Origin: CAYZED01 sp964477445
GTDB lineage: Bacteria > Bacillota > Clostridia > Lutisporales > Lutisporaceae
DNA: 64,000 bases
Assembly: GCA_964477445.1 (NCBI GenBank)
Contig: CAYZED010000014.1
Coordinates: forward strand, 1 to 64,000
Reading direction: 5' to 3'
Position 1 is the stretch's first letter; each line of letters starts with the position of its first letter. Made by a program: the position numbers and the translations under genes. Below the pieces are notes generated by a model. The model ran no database searches, was not told the DNA's origin, and saw only the letters and a list, made by a program, of their open reading frames with translations. Below, one piece after another: positions 17,927 through 26,616 of this stretch.

Positions 17927-19143
17927 ATGATATTACAAAAAAACTGATAGAAAAGGCGAATCTGAAATACTACATCTTAAACGGTATATTTTATATGATT
18001 GTAACTAATCTATATAAGCCTTATGCACAAAAATTCATTTTCAGAATCGGAGGGGGCGAGACTATGGTCTCGCTCTTTAATGCACTTCCAGGGTTAATGG
18101 CAGTTTTAGTCCTAATTCCTGGCGTCTATTTTATATCAAAGGCAAAAAAGAAAGTCAGACTAGTAAGCATTCTATTTATATTGAGTAGAATTATGGTGGT
18201 TAGTTTTGCAGTAGTTCCATTTTTGCCACCGAAATATCAAGCCATAACTTTCGTAATCCTTTCAGCACTGATGTTTTTGCCAGAATCTATTGCAGTTAAT
18301 GCATTACAGAGTATTAGTGCAGACTGTTTCGAAGTAGAACATAGAGCGTATGCGATATCAAATAGAAATAAAATGGCAGTACTAATAAGTATTGTTTTGA
18401 TGATAATTTTGGGACAAATCATGAGAGCTTTCGGTTCGGATAACGCTACCGTAATTTTTATTTACCAGCTATTCTTTTTAGCATCTTCAATATTTGCTGT
18501 ATTCGAAATACTAACTTTTGTAAAGATGAAGGAAATCACAGAGCCAGAACCCTTGATACAAGAAGGAATGTTTAAAGCAATTAAAGAGGTCTTTAAGAAT
18601 AAGACTTACATGATTTTTCTTAGCTGTTCATTACTTTTCCATTTCGGATGGCAAATGGGGTGGCCTCTTTTTGCAATATATCAAATAAAAAACTTAAACG
18701 CTGATGAAATGTGGATTACTATTATTGCTGTCGTGGTTCAATTTTTTATGTTCATCACATATAATTACTGGCAGCGCGAAATAGGAAGAAAAGGCTTGAA
18801 AAAAGTAATTGCATTTTCTACGCTAGGAATGGCATTATCGCCGATATTGGTTATTCTCTCACCTAATCTTTATTTTCTTGCGTTAGCAAACGGACTAATA
18901 GGTTTCTTTAGTTCTGGGTGCACAGTCGCAATTCTGTGCTCAACCATTGATGCTTCACCTGATAAGGATAGGATGGTCTATATGAATGTACATGCTACCC
19001 TTACTAATGTGACGCTATTTGTTTCTCCTCTTGTTGCAAATTTGTTTTTGCACAACATAGGCATGATAGGTGCGTTAATAATAACAGCGCTATTTAGGTT
19101 ATTAGGAAGTTTGGCTTTTTACTTGAGAGAAAAACATACCTAA
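17923..19143 (+). CDS. MFS transporter
   Basis: This 406-aa membrane protein has about 12 hydrophobic helices and the general layout of the major facilitator superfamily. There is a conserved-looking charged loop between helices 2 and 3 (SKAKKKVRLVS) and a repeated pattern in the second half (REIGRKGLKKV). Its ATG overlaps the preceding aminopeptidase stop (ATGA), so it belongs to the peptidase operon. Uptake of small peptides or efflux of excess amino acids would both fit; the substrate is unknown. Confidence 0.85.
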   Translation: MNDITKKLIEKANLKYYILNGIFYMIVTNLYKPYAQKFIFRIGGGETMVSLFNALPGLMAVLVLIPGVYFISKAKKKVRLVSILFILSRIMVVSFAVVPFLPPKYQAITFVILSALMFLPESIAVNALQSISADCFEVEHRAYAISNRNKMAVLISIVLMIILGQIMRAFGSDNATVIFIYQLFFLASSIFAVFEILTFVKMKEITEPEPLIQEGMFKAIKEVFKNKTYMIFLSCSLLFHFGWQMGWPLFAIYQIKNLNADEMWITIIAVVVQFFMFITYNYWQREIGRKGLKKVIAFSTLGMALSPILVILSPNLYFLALANGLIGFFSSGCTVAILCSTIDASPDKDRMVYMNVHATLTNVTLFVSPLVANLFLHNIGMIGALIITALFRLLGSLAFYLREKHT

Positions 19144-19202
19144 AACCGAAAATAAGGTTGTACTACTTAACGAGAAGCAAAAAAATAATGGAGGTAAAGA
19201 AA

Positions 19203-19892
19203 ATGAACAAGAAAATTCTAGCAATCGTATTAGCACTGGTAATGGTGCTTTCTATTACAACGGTGGGATTTGCAGTAAGTCAAAATGGGAATAACGGTCA
19301 CTCGAAGGTGGTTACATCACATTCAGAAAAAGAAACAAAGAAAATTCAAAATGACAAGAAAAAGTTGGAAAATGAAATAGCTTCTGTACAAAAAAAGATT
19401 GAACTACTAAAAAAAGATTTAAAAATGTGGACTGACAAAAAGGTTGTAGCAGAAACAAAAGCTGCTGAACAAAAACTTACAGCTGATGCACAGAAACAGT
19501 TTAAACTTGAAGTGTTGAATTCAAGACTAGCATCATTAGAAGCTTGGTATAAAGAAAAATTAGTTTTGACTACATTAACACAAGTTCAAAAAGATGTTAT
19601 TAAATCAATTTATGACACTGACAAAAAAGAAATCCTTCAGAGAATAGAAAAAGCCAATAGTTCGACTGGAATTAATAATGATTCACATGAACATGACAAA
19701 GATATGAGTGTGGCAGAAATTACAAAAAAAATAAATTCAATTAACGATTCGATTGTTAAATATACAGCGCAACTTGTTAAATTACAGGCTGAATTAGCAA
19801 AATTAACACCGACACCGACACCGACACCGACACCAACACCAACACCAACACCAACACCAACACCAACACCAACACCAACACCTATAAATTAA
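19203..19892 (+). CDS. Secreted coiled-coil protein with Thr-Pro repeat tail
   Basis: This 229-aa protein is unlike any enzyme I recognise. It has a clear signal peptide (MNKKILAIVLALVMVLSITT, cleavage after GFA), then two highly charged helical stretches with heptad-like Lys/Glu/Leu patterns (about 45-100 and 165-205), and it ends in about 13 Thr-Pro repeats encoded by ACACCG then ACACCA hexamers (microsatellite 19807-19881). Such tails are typical of cell-wall-spanning or glycosylated linkers. No sortase motif follows. The start at 19203 follows GGAGG; the 18 bases ending at this ATG (19188-19205) are identical to 473-490 before the TrpB2 gene. Confidence 0.75.
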   Translation: MNKKILAIVLALVMVLSITTVGFAVSQNGNNGHSKVVTSHSEKETKKIQNDKKKLENEIASVQKKIELLKKDLKMWTDKKVVAETKAAEQKLTADAQKQFKLEVLNSRLASLEAWYKEKLVLTTLTQVQKDVIKSIYDTDKKEILQRIEKANSSTGINNDSHEHDKDMSVAEITKKINSINDSIVKYTAQLVKLQAELAKLTPTPTPTPTPTPTPTPTPTPTPTPTPIN

Positions 19893-19909
19893 AAATTAGT
19901 TAGTATTCT

Positions 19910-19989
19910 TACGAGTCATTTAATACAAATTTGCGTTTTCAATAAATTTCATTTATTTACGCAAATTCGTGTATATGGCTCGTTTTTTA
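19910..19989. terminator. Extended hairpin terminator between convergent genes
   Basis: An outer stem (ACGAG...CTCGT) and an inner stem AATTTGCGT (19928-19936) with ACGCAAATT (19959-19967) are followed by TTTTTT. It sits between convergent genes. The inner arms match the hairpin in the 180-bp repeats at 1-443. Confidence 0.75.
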
Positions 19990-21399
19990 AAGGCATATAG
20001 GCAATTTGACGGTGAATAAGGCTCCGCCACCGTTTTCAACATTTTCGGCAGTGATTATTCCTCTATGTTTTTCAACAATCATTTTTGTGATGGCAAGTCC
20101 TAGTCCAGTATCGCCTTTACGCCCTTTCTGGAACCGCTCAAAGATTTTATTTATTTGAGTTGGCTCTATTCCCTCTCCATCATCTTTCACGGTAACATAT
20201 ACCGTTTTTTCATTTATATTTACAGTAGTTAATATTTCGATTTCGTTTTTTGCGTATCTTAGACTGTTACCTAAAATATTAATAAATGCTTGTTGTAATT
20301 TTTCATGGTCGGCAAATATTATAGCGTTTTTATCCATATTCAAAGTAATTTTTTTACCCAATGTATTTGCTATTCCAGCTAGCTTTTCTCCAGTCTCGAC
20401 TAAAATTTGATTTACATCTGTATTTGTGAATTTAAAAATATCGTTATAAGTATCAAGTTTTGAAATAAGGAGCAATTCGTCAACTAATCCTTTTAGCCTT
20501 ATAGCTTCATCGGATATAATATCAAGTGCTTTATCATTATCGGCAAATACTCCATCTTTTATCCCCTCTGCATAACCTTGTATGCTAGTTAGAGGGGTTT
20601 TTAACTCGTGTGAAACATTTTGGAAGAACTCTTTTTGGGAGTTTTCTCTTGCCATAATTTCCAAAGCCATGTCATTAAATGTGTTTGCAAGAGACTCGAA
20701 TTCATCATTACTAGGAAGAAAAATTGGAGATTTTAAGTCGCGTTTTGCCAAACGTTCAGCTCCTTCTTGGAATATTAAAATTGGTTTAGCAAAAGTTTTT
20801 CCGAAAATAGTCCCGAAAACAACGGCTAATAAAGAAGCGGCAAAAAGGCTTACAAGTAGTACGAAAATCATCGTTCTAACTTGTCTTTCTACTGAATCAA
20901 TTTCAACATAAAGAAAAATATAATATTCAAAGTCTGTAGAACTTTTGGAATGTGGCGGAAGCACAGCAATCATGTATTTTTTTCCATTAACACTTATCGA
21001 AAAAGTTTGATTTTCAATTTCGGACTTATTAATTTTCGATTTTAAAGCAAGCAAAATATTATTATAAAACAAATTATTTTGAGATTTACTTGGATAGAGT
21101 AATTTTAGAGCAACGTCAGTTATTGCCAAGCGACTAACTATATCGTAACTACCAAATTTATTTTTAAGCTGTTGTTTAAAGGTCGGTTTATCTATGGTTT
21201 GGCTTGTAATATAAGATTTTGAATTGAAAGCAATGAGAATATTTTTTAAATTAGTGGCATCGCTAAAAAGATCTGTTTTTGCATTTTTAAGTGTCAAGTA
21301 GTTCACAGTGAGAAGGAAAACAATGCCAACAACTAATAGAAGTGACATTGAAAGACCAATATAGGACAAAATCATTCGCTTTGTGATGTTGTTTTTCAT
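19987..21399 (-). CDS. Sensor histidine kinase (HAMP, HisKA, HATPase)
   Basis: This 470-aa transmembrane kinase has a membrane helix at about 12-32, an extracytoplasmic sensor region of ~130 residues without a recognised name, and a second helix at about 176-200. HAMP follows (FAKPILIFQEGAERLA), then HisKA with the phospho-acceptor histidine in FFQNVSHELKTPLTS, and HATPase with N, G1 (DDGEGIE) and G2 (GDTGLGLAI) boxes. It is transcribed after the OmpR-type regulator at 21500-22201, with a 100-base gap, and is presumably its partner. The ribosome site is AAAGGAG. Confidence 0.92.
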   Translation of the reverse strand: MKNNITKRMILSYIGLSMSLLLVVGIVFLLTVNYLTLKNAKTDLFSDATNLKNILIAFNSKSYITSQTIDKPTFKQQLKNKFGSYDIVSRLAITDVALKLLYPSKSQNNLFYNNILLALKSKINKSEIENQTFSISVNGKKYMIAVLPPHSKSSTDFEYYIFLYVEIDSVERQVRTMIFVLLVSLFAASLLAVVFGTIFGKTFAKPILIFQEGAERLAKRDLKSPIFLPSNDEFESLANTFNDMALEIMARENSQKEFFQNVSHELKTPLTSIQGYAEGIKDGVFADNDKALDIISDEAIRLKGLVDELLLISKLDTYNDIFKFTNTDVNQILVETGEKLAGIANTLGKKITLNMDKNAIIFADHEKLQQAFINILGNSLRYAKNEIEILTTVNINEKTVYVTVKDDGEGIEPTQINKIFERFQKGRKGDTGLGLAITKMIVEKHRGIITAENVENGGGALFTVKLPICL

Positions 21400-21499
21400 T
21401 TTTGCTCCTTTTCTAAGGAATTGTAAAATTAATGTCCATTATTTGGCCAAGGGAGGTTCGAAATGCGTTTGATCAAAGGTTAACTAAACTACCCCAAGA

Positions 21500-22201
21500 C
21501 TAATCGCTGTCAGATATCTTATAACCAAAACCCCAAACAGTTGAAATTTCAACGATACTACCCGATTCGTTAATCTTTTTTCGGAGACGTTTAACCAAAT
21601 CATCTATAGTTCGAGTTTCGCCTATGTAATCATATCCCCAGATCCGTTCTATCATTTGTTCACGACTAAAGGGGTGATTAATGTTTTGGAGGAGGAAGCA
21701 AAATAAATCGTATTCTTTTGAGGTAAGTTCAATGCTTTTTTGAGCGCAATAGACAGTTCTTTGAGTGATATTAAGAGTTATATCTTTGCACGTTATTATT
21801 TCATCAATTGATGAGTTTGGTGGATTGATTTTTGGCTGTAGGCGTTTAAAAATGTTTTTTACACGTATAACAAGTTCTCTTGGGCTAAAAGGTTTAGAGA
21901 TATAATCATCACTTCCTAGTTCGAGACCAAGCACCCGATCTATTTCGTCATCCCTTGCGGATACCATGATAATTGGAATTTCTGATGTTTTTCGAATCTC
22001 GCGACAAAGAGTATATCCATCCATAATAGGCATAGTCACATCAATAATCATCATATCAGCTGGGTTAGAAATAAACGCATCAAGTGCTGATTTGCCATTG
22101 TTAAAACAAACGGTATCAAATCCTTCTTTTACGAGATATGATTTTATTAGTTCACAAATTCGCTCTTCATCGTCTGCGACATATATAAGCTTACTATCCA
22201 T
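21500..22201 (-). CDS. OmpR/PhoB-family response regulator
   Basis: This 233-aa protein has a receiver (ADDEE acidic pair, phospho-Asp in MIIDVTMP, Lys in YISKPFSPRE) and a C-terminal winged-helix domain (LTSKEYDLFCFLLQN ... RTIDDLVKRLRKKI ... VWGFGYKI). It is the first gene of a two-gene operon with the kinase at 19987-21399. Its target is unknown; the nearby secreted protein gene is a candidate by position only. Confidence 0.92.
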   Translation of the reverse strand: MDSKLIYVADDEERICELIKSYLVKEGFDTVCFNNGKSALDAFISNPADMMIIDVTMPIMDGYTLCREIRKTSEIPIIMVSARDDEIDRVLGLELGSDDYISKPFSPRELVIRVKNIFKRLQPKINPPNSSIDEIITCKDITLNITQRTVYCAQKSIELTSKEYDLFCFLLQNINHPFSREQMIERIWGYDYIGETRTIDDLVKRLRKKINESGSIVEISTVWGFGYKISDSD

Positions 22202-22346
22202 TTTAAGAAAACCTCAGCTTTCATTACAGATTTTATAACACCTATATTATAACCTCAAAAGCATTATAAGAGTAGCGGAAAGATTGATTTTAAACAAATA
22301 ACTTAAGATATATGTATATATTTTGACAAATTATAATGAAATTTGA

Positions 22347-22583
22347 GATGATTATGGAAACAATACACTTACACTAAATAATTTTCAAAACATTCTCGGC
22401 AAAAAAAGAGTAGTGGTCATAAAATCACAGTTAGGAATTGTAGTTGGAATTTATGAAGGCGACAACATAGCGGTTTCAGTGTCTACAGACATTCCGAAAA
22501 CTACACTCGTAACGATTGATGGCAAGGCTTTGTACATCCATAAAGCTGATTATGAAATTATGGATACAGATATAATACAATAG
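22347..22583 (+). pseudogene. Open frame without start codon, possible gene remnant
   Basis: A 78-codon open frame follows a TGA and ends in TAG at 22581. It has a protein-like composition (GKKRVVVIKSQLGIVVGIYE, then TDIPKTTLVTIDGKALYIHK) but no ATG or convincing GTG/TTG with a ribosome site. A short ATG frame (22335) in another phase could be the old start if a frameshift occurred. I recognise no family. It lies between the response regulator and the tRNA gene and may be a remnant. Confidence 0.35.
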
Positions 22584-22673
22584 TTATTCTTTGTAATTAA
22601 AAAAAGAATTATTTTAGCTTCGGATATATTAAATAAAAACACTAAAAAAACAAGAGAAATAGGCGCTAATCGG

Positions 22674-22702
22674 TTGACAGAGTGAGTTCATGGAGTTAGA
22701 AT
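22674..22702 (+). promoter_or_regulatory. Promoter of tRNA-Lys
   Basis: TTGACA (22674-22679), a 17-base spacer and TAGAAT (22697-22702) lie 57 bases before the tRNA. Confidence 0.8.
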
Positions 22703-22759
22703 AAGAATGTTCACAAAAAACCGATGAAACTTGGGTTGTGAATAAAGAAAATCTTATAT

Positions 22760-22835
22760 GCGTTTTTAACTCAGTTGGTAGAGTAGCTGACTCTTAATCA
22801 GCGAGTCCGGGGTTCGAGTCCCCGAAGACGCACCA
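22760..22835 (+). tRNA. tRNA-Lys (anticodon CTT)
   Basis: A 76-base cloverleaf with encoded CCA. The acceptor stem is GCGTTTT/AAGACGC and the D stem ACTC/GAGT. The anticodon loop CTCTTAA holds CTT at 22793-22795, and the T arm is CGGGG TTCGAGT CCCCG. The anticodon reads AAG lysine codons. Confidence 0.95.
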
Positions 22836-22845
22836 CTAAAAAGCA

Positions 22846-22872
22846 AGAGATAGAAAATAACTATCTCTTTTT
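22846..22872 (+). terminator. Terminator of tRNA-Lys
   Basis: Stem AGAGATAG/CTATCTCT with a 7-base loop, then a T-rich run. Confidence 0.8.
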
Positions 22873-22954
22873 ATTTTTTTGTGCTAGCATGTATATAAGT
22901 ATCTTTTGGCACTTAAAAACACTTAATCAATAGAGTTCAAGGAAAGGAACATTT

Positions 22955-24600
22955 ATGATTGAACAAGAACGACTATTTGCAAAGAAACGTGTGGTTTGTT
23001 TATATAGAGTTTCCACAAAAAAACAAGTAGACAAAGAAGGCGATTTATCCGTTCAAAAAAGAGCGTGTAGAAACTTCATTGACAGCCATGGCGATTGGAT
23101 ATTGGTCGACGAATATACTGAAAAAGGCGTATCGGGTACAAAGAAAACAAAAGACCAAAGAGGAGTACTATTACAAATAATTCAAGACGCAAAGAATAAT
23201 AAATTTGATGTTCTATTAGTATATATGTTTGATAGACTGGGAAGAATTGCAGATGAAACTCCGATTGTTATGAGAGATATCTCCGTGCATGGAGTAGAAT
23301 TATGGTCTGCAAGAGAGGGAGAACAAAGATTCGATACACAAGTTGATAATTTTACTAATTACTTTAGAGGTATACAATCAGAGGGAGAATCAAATAAGCT
23401 TTCAACGAGAGTAAATGACTCTCATAGATATGCTATAGAACATGGGAATTATAGAGGAGGGAAAACCCCTTTTGGTTATGACGCTATAAAACTAAATAAT
23501 AAGAATAGAAAAGGTGAAATATTAGCAGAATTTGTTGTTAATAAACAAGAGTCAGAAGTAGTAAAGCTGATGTTTAATTTTGTACATAAAGAAGGTTTTG
23601 GAACAAACCGAATTCAGGAATACTTAAATGAGAATAACTTTAAAAACAAACAGGGTAAGATATGGACGAGAACAAATGTTAATAGGATACTAAAAAATCC
23701 GATTTATAAAGGTTATTTAACATACGGTAAAGATGAAAGTGGTAATTGGATTACTTCAAGAGAGCAAAATGTAGCAATCCAGATAATTGAAAATGATGTT
23801 TGGGAAAAAGTTCAAGAAATCCGCCATTCGAAATCTCCATCAGTTAGAAAACTTGAAGTCGATAGTAGAGGAACTACTGTAAGAAGAATAGGGAATGTAA
23901 GTCCGTTATTATTGATAGGTTTTATTCGTTGTGGTCACTGTAAAAATATAATTTCTACTTCATATAATTATCCTAGATGGACTAAAAAAACAACTGGAGA
24001 AACGATAGTAAGAGAAGGAGTCCCAATATATAGATNNNNNNNNNNAACATAAAATGTGATGGTCAAACAACGTACAGAAAAGGTAAAATTGAAGAGGTTG
24101 TAATTAACAAGACTAAGGACTTTATTAATGGCCTTAAAAGTAAAGATTTTACTAACATAATTGCTGAAATGAAAAATGATATTAATATTGAATATGAGAA
24201 TATATTAAGAGAAACAAAACTAAAAAAAGAAATGTACTATAGGGATTTGGATTTATTTAAAGAAGAGAATAAAAAGATACTTAGAGGAGAAAGCGAATAT
24301 ACTAAAAAAGAGTTAAATATTATGATTGAAGAGACTGAATTTGAAATTAATATTCTTTCGGTTCAAATAGAAAAGGCAAATTTTATTATAAAAGATAAAC
24401 GAGCAGAAGTGGATGATATTATCCATTTGAAAGAGCATTTATTCAATTGGTCGGAAATATTTGATAATGCTAATAATGACCAGAAGAAAATATTATTAAG
24501 TCGAGTAATCGATATTATTTGGGTTTATAAAGACAGGATAGAAATTGACTTTAAAGCCAATGACATTTTAAAAGAATTTGTGGGAGGTAATATTTCATGA
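22955..24600 (+). CDS. Large serine recombinase, interrupted by assembly gap
   Basis: This is a site-specific recombinase of the large serine integrase type, about 548 codons in all. The N-terminal resolvase domain has the catalytic serine in LYRVSTKKQ and the arginine-bearing FDRLGRI. A Recombinase domain (GGKTPFGYDAI) follows, then a zinc ribbon starting IRCGHCKN with a later CDG, and a C-terminal coiled coil (about 400-500). A 10-N gap (24036-24045) splits the gene; the right part (starting NIKCDGQTTY) is in a different phase only because of the gap length. It starts at ATG 22955 after AAGGAAAGGA and lies 119 bases downstream of tRNA-Lys. This gene would integrate or excise a mobile element, now apparently small or decayed. 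Confidence 0.9.
24036..24045. other. Assembly gap (10 N) inside recombinase
   Basis: This fixed-length gap falls in the zinc-ribbon region between VPIYR and NIKCDG. A few to about ten residues may be missing. Confidence 0.9.
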
Positions 24601-25073
24601 AAAACAAATTCAAATTGATTTCACTTCTATTGCTAGTTATTCTTGTCGTAATGACTGTTTTTCCTAATGTCACAGGGCTAACTAAGAATATAGTCATGAA
24701 AAAAACACTTGAATGGGCATATGCATCAAATAAAATTCCAACATATAATTTGCCAAAGAGTAGCGTCACGACAATCATTTCATTAGACAATGTTGACAAA
24801 GAATTAATCTCTAAGATTTATGGGAATAAATTAATAAGTATGAAACAATCAGCTATCCAAGAAAAAGCAGACAAAGAGGGAGATTTTACTTATTTAAGGT
24901 TTAATAAGATTAGTGTCGGTTTTTTTAAGTGTATAGTGAGGTTGGATTATGGCTGGGCAATTTCCAAGAATTCAAATAATGCTTACTTGAGTGGTGGTGG
25001 AGTTACTTTTACTTATTATAATATATTTGGATTTTGGATAAGAAGCAGTAGATATTCTGAAATGATATCGTAA
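24597..25073 (+). CDS. Unknown protein with N-terminal membrane anchor
   Basis: This 158-aa protein has one hydrophobic N-terminal helix (about 7-26), probably a signal anchor or signal peptide, followed by a soluble part rich in Ser, Asn and aromatic residues (GGGVTFTYYNIFGFW near the end). I recognise no family. Its ATG overlaps the recombinase stop (ATGA), so it is translationally coupled and is likely cargo of the same element. A terminator follows at 25105. Confidence 0.6.
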   Translation: MKNKFKLISLLLLVILVVMTVFPNVTGLTKNIVMKKTLEWAYASNKIPTYNLPKSSVTTIISLDNVDKELISKIYGNKLISMKQSAIQEKADKEGDFTYLRFNKISVGFFKCIVRLDYGWAISKNSNNAYLSGGGVTFTYYNIFGFWIRSSRYSEMIS

Positions 25074-25104
25074 GAAATTATAAATTAATAATTGGAGCAA
25101 TGAG

Positions 25105-25137
25105 AACGTCGCAAGTAATTGCGGCGTTTTTTCTTTT
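25105..25137 (+). terminator. Terminator after recombinase unit
   Basis: Stem AACGTCGCAA/TTGCGGCGTT (one G-U pair) with a 4-base loop, followed by a long T-rich run. Confidence 0.85.
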
Positions 25138-25285
25138 TTTCACCCCAATACTAGTCTTCTTGACAAATCCGAATGTTTATTAAATTTTTCTCAATAGAAT
25201 CAATAAAACTGATATTTGTTTCATTTAAAGAAAATTAGAGCAAATAAGTTTCATTAAGACAAGACTGGCAACGTTTGACCTTGTT

Positions 25286-25313
25286 TTGAAAAGAAAGTAA
25301 AGTTATATATAAT
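25286..25313 (+). promoter_or_regulatory. Promoter of the peptide-utilisation gene group
   Basis: TTGAAA (25286-25291), a 16-base spacer and TATAAT (25308-25313) lie about 42 bases before the amidohydrolase start. Confidence 0.65.
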
Positions 25314-25354
25314 ACTCGTTTTAGGTCTGAATTTCGAAAGGAATGTAAATAAAT

Positions 25355-26602
25355 ATGAAAAAAATATTGTGTGGTAAACTTTATGATGGGATTCGCGATA
25401 CTTTGCAAGAAAACATGGAGGTACTTATTGAAGACAAAATTATAATTTCGGTGGGCAAAAACATTGAATGTGCAGCAGATACTGAGATTATTGACTTAAA
25501 TCACCTTACAGTTACACCTGGAATGATAGACGCACATATTCATGCATCATATTTCGATTGGAGAGAAATTGGGAATGATGATATATATTACTCAGATGCT
25601 ATGAGAGCCATCGCAGTTAGTGAATGTGTAAGAAAAACTCTCGCAGGTGGATTTACTACTGTTAGACATATTGGATGGTTCAGAGAAGATGGCTCATTAG
25701 ATGTAAAAAGAGCAGTTGAAAAAGGATATATCAAAGGTTCGAGAATGGTAGTTGCACCACACTTTTTGTGTTCACCGGGCAGCCATGGAGACTCCACCCA
25801 AAAGCTTGGAGTAAACCCTTTGATAAGTAATTTTTTGGAAAGCCAAATACCTACAATGGGTACAGGTGCTGATTTTTTCAGAAATGCAGTAAGAAAAGAA
25901 GTTAAGATAGGCGCTGACTTTATTAAAATAATGGCAACGGGCGGATTTTTCACACCAAATGATTCACCTGAAGATATCCAATTAAGCGACGATGAAATTA
26001 AGGCAATTATAGATACAGCAAAATCACTTAACACCACAGTAACAGCACATGCATATGCTCCTGAACTTGTTACGAAGTTGGTTAAAATGGGGATTGACGG
26101 TATCGAGCATGGTGCGATGATTGATGAGGATACTGCGAGACTTATGGAAGAGCATAATGTTTACTTAGTTCCTACATTCTGTCCTTATGATGAAGTAGTT
26201 ATTCTTAATGAAGAAAAGCTTGCCCAAAAACCGAAAGAATTCCAGAGGAAACTTAGATTTTATAGAGACCGTCTTGTAAATGGGCGAAAAACAATTATCA
26301 ACAGTAAGATCAAACTTGGCTATGGGACTGATCTTGTAACAGGCTATAACAACTATGAATGTGGAAGAGAGTTTTCTGCATGGATGAGAAATGGAATTGA
26401 GCCATTTAGAATATTAAAAGCAGCTACTGCGACTAATGCAGAAATATTAGGGCTTAAGGATGTGGGCACTATTCAAGCGGGGAAAATTGCGGATATATCA
26501 GCTTGGCCAAGAGACATACTAACTGATCATTTAGCGCTACTTGATTGCGGCTTTGTAATGAAAGAAGGCGAAGTATACAATACCACCAAATTTATAGATT
26601 AA
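25355..26602 (+). CDS. Amidohydrolase-superfamily enzyme (Xaa-Pro dipeptidase / imidazolonepropionase-like)
   Basis: This 415-aa metal-dependent hydrolase of the amidohydrolase superfamily shows the binuclear site: DAHIHA (first HxH), KIMATGGFF (carboxylated Lys region), TAHAYA and GIEHGAMI histidines, and GYGTDLV aspartate. The closest known subgroup is the prolidase-like Sgx9260 group that hydrolyses N-acyl or Xaa-Pro dipeptides; I infer this from motif layout and from its place at the head of a peptidase series. The gene ends 14 bases before the M32 carboxypeptidase start. Confidence 0.85.
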   Translation: MKKILCGKLYDGIRDTLQENMEVLIEDKIIISVGKNIECAADTEIIDLNHLTVTPGMIDAHIHASYFDWREIGNDDIYYSDAMRAIAVSECVRKTLAGGFTTVRHIGWFREDGSLDVKRAVEKGYIKGSRMVVAPHFLCSPGSHGDSTQKLGVNPLISNFLESQIPTMGTGADFFRNAVRKEVKIGADFIKIMATGGFFTPNDSPEDIQLSDDEIKAIIDTAKSLNTTVTAHAYAPELVTKLVKMGIDGIEHGAMIDEDTARLMEEHNVYLVPTFCPYDEVVILNEEKLAQKPKEFQRKLRFYRDRLVNGRKTIINSKIKLGYGTDLVTGYNNYECGREFSAWMRNGIEPFRILKAATATNAEILGLKDVGTIQAGKIADISAWPRDILTDHLALLDCGFVMKEGEVYNTTKFID

Positions 26603-26616
26603 AAGGAGTTCAATAT

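Noticed and set aside
22760..25137. Classic tRNA-integrated island with duplicated tRNA 3' end
   Set aside because: No second copy of the tRNA-Lys 3' sequence was seen downstream within the window.
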